From NCBI GenBank assembly GCA_021820025.1, contig JAKAEF010000020.1, positions 1 to 11,608 of the forward strand: 11,608 nt of DNA, written 5' to 3'. Made by a program: the position numbers and the translations under genes. The stretch is from a bacterium. Lineage in GTDB: Bacteria > Patescibacteriota > Microgenomatia > Levybacterales > UBA12049. Below, in pieces: positions 1 to 5,675 of this stretch (position 1 is the first letter of the stretch; every line of letters begins with the position of its first letter). The notes under the pieces were generated by a model. It ran no database searches and was not told the DNA's origin. It saw only the letters and a program-made list of their open reading frames with translations.

Positions 1-1233
1 TTGCGTTAAGAATCTTTGAATTTTTCGGGCTCTAGAAACTGTTTTTTTGTCTTCTGCTGATAATTCATCCATACCCAAGATTGCAATAATATCTTGCAAA
101 TCTTTGTATCTCTGTAATACTTTTTGGACTCCTCGTGCAACATCATAATGATCTTGTCCAACAGTATTTGGATCAAGAATACGTGAGGAAGATGTTAATG
201 GATCTACAGCTGGATATAATCCTTGCTCTGCCAAAGATCTTTCAAGAGTTATAGTTGCATCCAAATGAGAGAAAATAGTTGCAGGTGCTGGATCGGTGTA
301 ATCGTCTGCAGGAACATAAACAGCTTGAACAGATGTAATAGAACCATTCTTTGTACTGGTAATTCTTTCTTCCAAACTTCCAACTTCTGATGCTAATGTT
401 GGCTGATATCCTACAGCAGATGGCATTCTTCCCAAAAGTGCTGATACTTCTGAACCTGCTTGTGCAAATCTAAAAATGTTATCAATAAAAAGCAAAACGT
501 CTTCATTTTTCTCGTCTCTAAAATATTCAGCCATTGTTAATGCAGTTAACGCAACTCGCATACGATTGGCTGGTGGTTCGTTCATTTGGCCAAAAACCAT
601 AGCAGTTTTGTCCATAACGTTTGCTTCTTTCATTTCTGTCCATAAATCATTACCTTCACGAGTTCTTTCTCCTACCCCTGCAAAAACAGCATGGCCTTTG
701 TGTTCTATAGCAATGTTTCTAATTAACTCTTTAACAACAACTGTTTTTCCAACTCCCGCTCCTCCGAAAATAGCAACCTTACCTCCTTTGGTAAATGGAG
801 CAATAAGGTCAACAACTTTAATACCTGTTTCAAGAATTGATGGCTTTGTTTGTTGGTCTGTTAATGGAGGTGCATTTCTATGAATTGGATTTCTTTTAAT
901 TTTTTTATCTTCTGTATCTAATGGCTTTTGGTCATCAATTGTTTGTCCTAACACGTTAAAAATTCTCCCCAAAGTTACATCGCCAACTGGAACAGAAATT
1001 GGAGCTCCAGTTTTTTCTACTTCCATTCCTCTTGATAATCCTTCAGTTGGACCAAGAGCCAAAGTTTTGACTTCACTATCTCCAGTTGCAAAAGCTACTT
1101 CAAGAGTAAGAGTTTTTTTATTTGGAAGACGGATTAATAAAGCTTCGTTAATTGTTGGGACTTCTCCCTCAAAGTGGACATCAACAACAGGTCCTTGAAT
1201 TTTAATAATGACACCTTTATCTGTTTTTGCCAT
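1..1233 (-). CDS. atpD: F1 ATP synthase subunit beta, C-terminus cut by window edge
   Basis: This is the catalytic beta subunit of the F1 head, which makes or hydrolyses ATP at the alpha/beta interface. I translated 411 uninterrupted codons from the ATG at 1233 to base 1. The Walker A loop GGAGVGKT is at residues 157-164, the catalytic glutamate lies in GVGER (E189), and Walker B is LLFIDNIFRF around D251. The C-terminal signature GMDELSAEDK is present near the left edge. Typical beta subunits are about 460-480 aa, so roughly the last 55-65 residues lie outside the window. It follows atpG after a 32-base gap that holds a 7-bp hairpin. No Shine-Dalgarno sequence is visible before the ATG. The gene order alpha-gamma-beta is the standard F-type operon order. 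The identification is very secure. Confidence 0.98.
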   Translation of the reverse strand, partial: MAKTDKGVIIKIQGPVVDVHFEGEVPTINEALLIRLPNKKTLTLEVAFATGDSEVKTLALGPTEGLSRGMEVEKTGAPISVPVGDVTLGRIFNVLGQTIDDQKPLDTEDKKIKRNPIHRNAPPLTDQQTKPSILETGIKVVDLIAPFTKGGKVAIFGGAGVGKTVVVKELIRNIAIEHKGHAVFAGVGERTREGNDLWTEMKEANVMDKTAMVFGQMNEPPANRMRVALTALTMAEYFRDEKNEDVLLFIDNIFRFAQAGSEVSALLGRMPSAVGYQPTLASEVGSLEERITSTKNGSITSVQAVYVPADDYTDPAPATIFSHLDATITLERSLAEQGLYPAVDPLTSSSRILDPNTVGQDHYDVARGVQKVLQRYKDLQDIIAILGMDELSAEDKKTVSRARKIQRFLTQ

Positions 1234-1241
1234 ATTATTTA

Positions 1242-1259
1242 TTCTGAAGAGTTTCAGAA
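1242..1259 (-). other. Small hairpin just upstream of atpD
   Basis: A perfect 7-bp inverted repeat (TTCTGAA / TTCAGAA, loop of 4) fills the atpG-atpD gap, 8 bases before the atpD ATG. In the transcript a run of Ts lies on its 5' side, so it is not a terminator in the gene direction. It occupies the place where a ribosome binding site would be expected. The stem is AT-rich and weak, so its role is uncertain. Confidence 0.4.
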
Positions 1260-1265
1260 AAAAAA

Positions 1266-2135
1266 TTATCCTTGTTCCATTGCCACCGCGGCAGATGTGA
1301 TATCAAGGATTTCTTTGGTAATTTTCTCCTGACGAGCTTTATTGTACAACAACTGTAAGGCATTTACAATGTCTTTTGCATTGTTTGTTGCGTTCTGCAT
1401 AGCAATCATTTGTGCTGCTTGAAATGATGCATAATTTTCTAGGAAATGTTGAAATAAAACCATTTCTATATATCGTTTTAAAAGTGCTGGAAGTAGATCT
1501 TTTTGGGAAGGTTCATAAATTCTTGAAGATAACTTATCTGCTTCCTCTACTGCATTTATCTCTGCTAATTTAACGGGTAAAAAGTCTGTCACTTTTGGAG
1601 TTTGAGAAAAAACACTATTAAAATGTGTTGTTAAAATTTTTACATTATCTACTTTGCCGGTTAAGAAGTATTCATCAATAATTTTTATAATTGGCAAAAC
1701 TGCTGCAAAAGATGGCAATGTGCTGCCAAATGGAAATGAAGCAATTAAATTTTTATTAGAAGCTGCAATGTTTTCTATTTTTTTACCAACTGTAACAAAA
1801 TAAGAATTTTCTCCTCTAAAATGTAAATATTCTCTTATTAAATTTGTATTTAATCCTCCACATAAACCTTTATCTGGAGAGATAACAATATACAACGTTT
1901 TACCAGATGACTTTGAAATCTTCATATATGGACTTACTGAATCATCTGTTACATTGTCTTTTGGTGCCAAACTTTGAGTTACGCTAACCAATTTTGTAAC
2001 ATATGGACGTGCAGAGACAGCAGCTTCTTGTGCTCGTTTAAGCTTGCTTGCTGCAATCATTTGCATAGCACGTGTTGTTTTACTTACGTTTTGTGCAGTT
2101 TTAATTCTTCTTCGTAATGCTAATGTATTTGCCAT
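1266..2135 (-). CDS. atpG: F1 ATP synthase subunit gamma
   Basis: This is the central rotor shaft of F1, coupling c-ring rotation to the catalytic alpha3beta3 head. The protein is 289 aa, the usual length for the family. The N-terminal helix has the conserved RRRIKTAQNVSKTTRAM segment followed by MIAASKLKRAQ. The C-terminal helix has the family signature MQNATNNAKD and then LYNKARQEKITKE, and the end reads DITSAAVAMEQG. It sits between atpA and atpD in the normal F1 order. The ATG at 2135 is preceded by a T-rich stretch with no Shine-Dalgarno match, directly after a large palindromic element that may attenuate transcription. The start is supported by alignment of the conserved N-terminal helix beginning within a few residues. 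Confidence 0.97.
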   Translation of the reverse strand: MANTLALRRRIKTAQNVSKTTRAMQMIAASKLKRAQEAAVSARPYVTKLVSVTQSLAPKDNVTDDSVSPYMKISKSSGKTLYIVISPDKGLCGGLNTNLIREYLHFRGENSYFVTVGKKIENIAASNKNLIASFPFGSTLPSFAAVLPIIKIIDEYFLTGKVDNVKILTTHFNSVFSQTPKVTDFLPVKLAEINAVEEADKLSSRIYEPSQKDLLPALLKRYIEMVLFQHFLENYASFQAAQMIAMQNATNNAKDIVNALQLLYNKARQEKITKEILDITSAAVAMEQG

Positions 2136-2221
2136 AAAACAAAAAAATCATTGCGAACGTTTCGTCCCAATAGTATTGGGTAACGCAAATAACCTTCGCG
2201 TTGTCATAAGTCGCAATGATT
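2136..2221 (-). terminator. Terminator-like palindromic element between atpA and atpG
   Basis: The atpA-atpG gap holds an 11-bp perfect inverted repeat: arms 2146-2156 and 2211-2221, core ATCATTGCGA / TCGCAATGAT. The distal arm reaches into the atpA stop codon. Nested inside are CCCAATA/TATTGGG (2166-2172 and 2174-2180) and AACGC/GCGTT (2182-2186 and 2198-2202). In the gene direction the outer stem is followed at once by a T-rich tract (2136-2146) leading into the atpG ATG. This resembles an intrinsic terminator, but it lies inside an operon, so partial termination (attenuation), RNA processing or transcript protection are the likely roles. It could equally be a palindromic repeat that inserted into the gap. 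Structure is seen; function is inferred. Confidence 0.5.
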
Positions 2222-3737
2222 AACTAAAAACCTTTTTAAATGCTGTTACCAATTTCTTTAATTCTTCTGCTGTTTCTGGTGTTACTTTTTTACCGTTAGC
2301 AATTGTTTCTAATACTTTTTTGCCGTGTGTTCTTGCGTATGCATGCAATTCTTTTTCAAATTTTTGAATTTTTTCAACTGGAACATCATCGGTAAATCCA
2401 TTGGTAACTGCCCAGATTGAAAGAATTTCCATACTTTCTGTTAATGGTTGGTATTGTGGTTGTTTTAATACTTCTGTTAATCTTTTTCCTCTTTCTAATT
2501 GTTGCAATGTTGCTGCGTCTAATTCACTTCCAAATTGAGCAAACACTGCCAATTCTCGATATTGTGCCAATTCAAGCTTAATTCTTCCTGAAACAGATTT
2601 CATTGCACCTGTTTGAGCAGAACCACCGACTCTAGAAACAGAGTTACCAACATCAACAGCTGGTCTTACTCCAGAATTAAACAAATCACTCTTTAAGAAG
2701 ATTTGTCCATCGGTAATAGAAATAACGTTGGTTGGAATATATGCAGACAAATCATCTGCTTGTGTTTCAATAACTGGAAGAGCGGTAATAGATCCTCCAC
2801 CGTTTTCTTCATTTAATTTTACTGCTCTTTCTAAAAGTCTTGAGTGCAAATAGAAAATATCTCCAGGATATGCTTCACGTCCTGCTGGTCTTCGCAAAAC
2901 CAATGACAATTGTCTATATGCCCATGCATGCTTTGTTAAATCATCATAAACTATTAAAACATCTTCACCTTTTTCCATAAAGTATTCTGCAATAGCAACT
3001 CCTGCATATGGTGCCAAATAAAGTAGTGATGCTGCATCAGAAGCACTTGCAGAGACAACGACTGTGTAAGACAATGCATCCATTTCTCGCAATTTTTCTA
3101 CAACTTGAGCAATAGTACTTTGCTTTTGCCCAATTGCAACATAGACACAAAGCATTCTTTTTCCACCTTTGTTTGCTTCTCTTTGGTTAATAATGGTATC
3201 AATTGCAATTGCTGTTTTTCCAAGTCCTCTATCCCCAATAATAAGTTCACGTTGTCCTCGTCCAACTGGAATAAGAGCATCAATTGCTTTAATACCTGTT
3301 TTAACTGGAGTATCAACTGGTTTTCTTTCTACAACTCCTGCTGCAATTTTTTCCAAAGGCATATCTTTGCCTTTTTTTGGAGCAGCTTTACCATCTAATG
3401 GTTTTCCAATTGGATTAATAATTCTACCCAACATTTCATCTGACACATTGATAGTTAATAATTTTCCTGTGGTTTTAACGGTATCGCCTTCTTTAATTTT
3501 TGAAGATTTTGCTAAAAGAATAATAGAGACACTGTCTTCATCGAGATTAAGAATTGTTCCTTCTGTTCCATCTTGAAAAACAACCATTTCTCCCATCATT
3601 GCTTTTGAAAGACCTGAGGCAACAATAACTTCATCGTTTACTTTTTCAACAGTGCCAACGTTGGCAACTTTTGGATTTTCATCAAATTTTGTTAATTTTT
3701 TTTCTAACTTTGCAATAATTTCTTCACTCTTCATCAT
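2220..3737 (-). CDS. atpA: F1 ATP synthase subunit alpha
   Basis: This is the nucleotide-binding but non-catalytic alpha subunit of the F1 head, 505 aa against about 500-513 for the family. Domains run in normal order: N-terminal beta barrel (GTVEKVNDEVIVASGL, about 28-43), nucleotide-binding domain, then the C-terminal helical domain. The Walker A loop is GDRGLGKT (168-175) rather than the usual GDRQTGKT. PGDIFYLHSRLLER is at 291-304, and the arginine finger lies in SVSRVGGSAQ (R369). The start overlaps the end of atpH by 14 bases. Two consecutive ATGs (3737 and 3734) are possible. A GGAG site 7 bases upstream of 3737 supports this region as the start. The 3' end abuts a palindromic element. 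Confidence 0.98.
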   Translation of the reverse strand: MMKSEEIIAKLEKKLTKFDENPKVANVGTVEKVNDEVIVASGLSKAMMGEMVVFQDGTEGTILNLDEDSVSIILLAKSSKIKEGDTVKTTGKLLTINVSDEMLGRIINPIGKPLDGKAAPKKGKDMPLEKIAAGVVERKPVDTPVKTGIKAIDALIPVGRGQRELIIGDRGLGKTAIAIDTIINQREANKGGKRMLCVYVAIGQKQSTIAQVVEKLREMDALSYTVVVSASASDAASLLYLAPYAGVAIAEYFMEKGEDVLIVYDDLTKHAWAYRQLSLVLRRPAGREAYPGDIFYLHSRLLERAVKLNEENGGGSITALPVIETQADDLSAYIPTNVISITDGQIFLKSDLFNSGVRPAVDVGNSVSRVGGSAQTGAMKSVSGRIKLELAQYRELAVFAQFGSELDAATLQQLERGKRLTEVLKQPQYQPLTESMEILSIWAVTNGFTDDVPVEKIQKFEKELHAYARTHGKKVLETIANGKKVTPETAEELKKLVTAFKKVFS

Positions 3738-4089
3738 AGTTTTGCTCCACTGCTGCTAAGAAATCGTCCAGTCTATTTTTAAGGGAAAAATCATAGACCA
3801 TGTCATCTGCCATTACCCGTCCACCAAGCATTAAAAGTTTATCTTCTTCTATCTCTATTTGTCTACCTGGAAAAAGATTTATGAATATTTTCTTGCTTGT
3901 ATTATATACAGAAGCAGAAGGGAGTGCAACATATATTTTTTTCTTTTTTTCAGCAAGTTTTAATCCTCTAATATATACTTTTAAATCTTTCCTGCTTAAA
4001 GAATTTGCAATTTTTGCAACTTTTTTGTCATCCAAAGCATTTTTTGTATAACTAGCCAATACTAATTGGTTAATTTGCTTTTTTCTCAT
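3724..4089 (-). CDS. atpH: F1 ATP synthase subunit delta, unusually short
   Basis: The delta subunit joins the F1 head to the peripheral stalk (b subunit). The protein is only 121 aa, whereas typical delta subunits are about 175-180 aa. The C-terminal part is recognisable: LGGRVMADDMVYDFSLKNRLDDF corresponds to the family's closing GG..V...D..YD.S...RL motif, and the N-terminus retains an ASYTKNAL segment like the usual YA.AL helix. The missing length appears to come from the N-terminal helical bundle and the linker. Position between atpF and atpA is exactly where atpH belongs, which makes the identification firm despite low similarity. It starts 2 bases after the atpF stop and overlaps atpA by 14 bases, suggesting translational coupling. 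It ends with TGA, evidence for the standard code. Confidence 0.9.
   Translation of the reverse strand: MRKKQINQLVLASYTKNALDDKKVAKIANSLSRKDLKVYIRGLKLAEKKKKIYVALPSASVYNTSKKIFINLFPGRQIEIEEDKLLMLGGRVMADDMVYDFSLKNRLDDFLAAVEQNYDEE
3745..3748 (-). promoter_or_regulatory. Shine-Dalgarno site of atpA
   Basis: GGAG on the minus strand lies inside the 3' end of atpH, with 7 bases between it and the ATG at 3737. This spacing is optimal and favours 3737 over 3734. It is one of only a few clear SD sites in the window. Confidence 0.7.
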
Positions 4090-4091
4090 AC

Positions 4092-4595
4092 TTAATTCTT
4101 TTTTGAAATCTTTTTACTAAGTTTATTGACAGCTTCCTGCTGTTCTTTGGCTGTAAAGATGTCTTTAACAGACTGTTTTAATAAATCAACTGCCATTGCT
4201 GCTGTAGAAACTGCGAGTTGTTTTTCCATTGCTTTGGTGTCTTCTGCAATTTTTGCTCTAGCATCATCAAGCATTTGTTCTACTTGCTTTCGTGCAGTAT
4301 CTCGTGCTTCTGACATTGTAGCATCTGCCTGGTTTTTAGCGTCTGACAAAATTCTTTGAGCTTCCTCCTGAGCTTTTCGTAAAACCTTTTTTTCTTCTTC
4401 TGTAGCTTTTTCTAATGCTTTTGCTGCTTCTTCTGCATTTTTTATACCTTCTGCAATTGTTTTCTTTCTATCATTAAGCATTTTAAAGATTGGCTTATAT
4501 GCAAATCTTTTTAATAAATACAAAATAATTAAAAAATTAACTATTTGTGCAGCTAGTAATAATGGATTAACTCCAAATTCTTGTAATATATTCAT
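4092..4595 (-). CDS. atpF: Fo ATP synthase subunit b
   Basis: This is the peripheral stalk subunit that holds the F1 head stationary against the turning rotor. The 167-aa protein has one N-terminal membrane helix (about residues 12-30, LLLAAQIVNFLIILYLLKRF) followed by the family's FAYKPIFKMLNDRKKTIAEGI segment. A long charged coiled-coil region rich in Ala, Glu, Lys and Arg then runs to the C-terminus and would dimerise and reach delta. It follows atpE after a 92-base gap filled by a palindromic element. No SD is seen before the ATG at 4595, where the leader is only an A-rich stretch (AGCCAAAAAATATG). Only one b-type gene is present, so a b homodimer is expected. Confidence 0.96.
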   Translation of the reverse strand: MNILQEFGVNPLLLAAQIVNFLIILYLLKRFAYKPIFKMLNDRKKTIAEGIKNAEEAAKALEKATEEEKKVLRKAQEEAQRILSDAKNQADATMSEARDTARKQVEQMLDDARAKIAEDTKAMEKQLAVSTAAMAVDLLKQSVKDIFTAKEQQEAVNKLSKKISKKN

Positions 4596-4613
4596 ATTTT
4601 TTGGCTTGTTAGC

Positions 4614-4661
4614 CTGAGAGCGCGAAGAATCACACTACTGAGAATTCTTCGCAAAGCTCAG
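4614..4661 (-). repeat. Palindromic repeat between atpE and atpF
   Basis: A two-part inverted repeat lies in the atpE-atpF gap. A perfect 9-bp stem GCGAAGAAT / ATTCTTCGC (4622-4630 and 4644-4652) has a 13-base loop. It is extended, after an internal loop, by CTGAG / CTCAG (4614-4618 and 4657-4661). In the gene direction the element begins TCATTCTGAGC and contains GCGAAGAAT. That resembles the common intergenic palindromes of many bacteria that read TCATTCTGAGC...GAAGAATC. It is not followed by a T-tract, so a terminator is unlikely. Protecting the atpE message or separating c from b expression are possible roles by analogy. Confidence 0.6.
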
Positions 4662-4687
4662 AATGACAAACATTCTAAGTCTTTCAC

Positions 4688-4900
4688 TTATTTTGTGAAA
4701 GCGAGAATTAAGGAATAAATAGCAATAGCTTCGGCAAAAGCCATACCGAGTAACATGGCTGGAAGAATTCTTCCAGATGCTTCAGGATTTCGACCTAATG
4801 CTTCCATTGCTTTCATACCAATAAGTCCAATACCCAATGCTGGGCCTAAACCTCCAATTGCGATAATAAGTCCACCTGCTACGTTTAATGTAAATGTCAT
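4688..4900 (-). CDS. atpE: Fo ATP synthase subunit c (proton-type)
   Basis: This is the proteolipid of the rotating membrane ring. The 70-aa protein forms a two-helix hairpin with a polar loop GRNPEA (36-41) that contacts gamma and epsilon. The first helix has the glycine-rich pattern GGLGPALGIGLIG. The second helix carries the ion-binding carboxylate E57 in MAFAEAIAIYSL. Compared with Na+-type c subunits such as that of Ilyobacter, the Gln ligand of helix 1 is Ile (residue 24), and the Ser-Thr following the Glu are Ala-Ile. This indicates H+ coupling. The gene starts 3 bases after the atpB stop. A very strong SD (AAGGAGGT) sits within the last codons of atpB, fitting the high copy number of c in the complex. 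Confidence 0.97.
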   Translation of the reverse strand: MTFTLNVAGGLIIAIGGLGPALGIGLIGMKAMEALGRNPEASGRILPAMLLGMAFAEAIAIYSLILAFTK

Positions 4901-4903
4901 TGT

Positions 4904-5638
4904 TTAATGCTCACCTCCTTCATTATGTGGCGTTGTTAATATTGCCATAAATGCCATAGTTAACATTGCAAATACTAATGCCTGCACTAATCCTACAATA
5001 ATTTCCAAAGCCATGAAGGGAAGCGGAAGAATAAATGCAAACATTTGGGAAATAGTTGTTAAAACCACATCCCCAGCAAATATATTACCAAAAAGTCTGA
5101 AAGAAAGCGAGACCACATTTGTAAATATTGATAAAATTTCCAAAAGTCCTACAAAAAGAAAAATTGGGTTAAAAGAAAAATATCTAGCCAAATGATGCTT
5201 AATACCTATTGTTTTAATTGCCAAAACTTGTGTTGCAATTGTGGCAATAATAGCAAGTGCCAACGTAAAATTAATATCACTGCCCCCTGCTCTTAAAAAT
5301 GCAATTATTCCTTCTTTTGATTTAAGACCTACTGTTCCAAAGCCTGGGAAAAGAGACAGCCAATTTGCCAAAAGAATAAAAACAAACAAACTCATAAAGT
5401 ATGGGAAAATACTCATTGCACTTTTTGGAGAAATGGATTCTGTTAATCCGTAAAATCCATCTACAACAATTTCTACAAGATTTTGAAAAGCTCCTGGGAT
5501 TTTTTTAATATTTTTATTGAGTAAGACAATTCCCGCAATAATTAATGCGTCTACAATAACTATTTCTGTGAGCGTGTTTGTTACTGGAAAACTTCCAATT
5601 CGAAACAGGGTCTCGGCTGCAAGTTCAACCATGGCCAT
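4904..5638 (-). CDS. atpB: Fo ATP synthase subunit a
   Basis: This is the stator channel subunit that passes protons to and from the c ring. The 244-aa protein is strongly hydrophobic with several membrane helices. The essential arginine is R181 in SLSFRLFGN, and the last helix has the typical LVQALVFAMLTMAFMAIL pattern. Family segments FPYFMSLFVFILLANWLSLFPG (78-99) and the preceding GLTESI region also match. It is the first gene of the atp operon. Two in-frame ATGs exist, at 5638 and 5632. Neither has an SD. The predicted transcription start of the candidate promoter at 5639-5668 coincides with the ATG at 5632, so a leaderless start giving MVELAAETL is a real alternative. No atpI is visible upstream. 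Confidence 0.97.
   Translation of the reverse strand: MAMVELAAETLFRIGSFPVTNTLTEIVIVDALIIAGIVLLNKNIKKIPGAFQNLVEIVVDGFYGLTESISPKSAMSIFPYFMSLFVFILLANWLSLFPGFGTVGLKSKEGIIAFLRAGGSDINFTLALAIIATIATQVLAIKTIGIKHHLARYFSFNPIFLFVGLLEILSIFTNVVSLSFRLFGNIFAGDVVLTTISQMFAFILPLPFMALEIIVGLVQALVFAMLTMAFMAILTTPHNEGGEH
4913..4920 (-). promoter_or_regulatory. Strong Shine-Dalgarno site of atpE
   Basis: AAGGAGGT on the minus strand is a full anti-SD match embedded in the final codons of atpB. It lies 12 bases before the atpE ATG, slightly longer than ideal. It is the strongest SD in the window. Confidence 0.75.
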
Positions 5639-5668
5639 ATTTTATATGGAAAACTAGGTAAGCGTCAA
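5639..5668 (-). promoter_or_regulatory. Candidate sigma70-type promoter of the atp operon
   Basis: The 37-base dnaE-atpB gap contains TTGACG (5663-5668, five of six matches to TTGACA). Downstream lies TATAAA (5641-5646, 16-base spacer) or, in an overlapping register, TAAAAT (5639-5644, 18-base spacer), each five of six matches to TATAAT. From the second register a start 7 bases downstream falls on 5632, the A of the second atpB ATG. No SD exists here. The boxes are seen; transcription and start point are inferred. Confidence 0.6.
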
Positions 5669-5675
5669 GAGATAT

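Noticed and set aside
476..883. Plus-strand open frame of 135 codons.
   Set aside because: It lies entirely antisense to atpD, has no recognisable protein features, and atpD is unmistakable in the opposite strand.
2146..2221. The 76-base nested palindrome has a cloverleaf-like outline, so a tRNA gene was considered.
   Set aside because: The outer stem is 11 bp rather than 7, there is no proper T-arm or D-arm consensus, and the end overlaps the atpA stop codon.
3105..3576. Overlapping plus-strand open frames and a short minus-strand frame inside the atpA region.
   Set aside because: They are low-complexity mirror readings of atpA, with no motifs or SD sites.
4688..4900. Na+-translocating c subunit.
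   Set aside because: The helix-1 Gln is Ile and the Ser-Thr after the essential Glu are Ala-Ile, so the Na+ binding set is absent.
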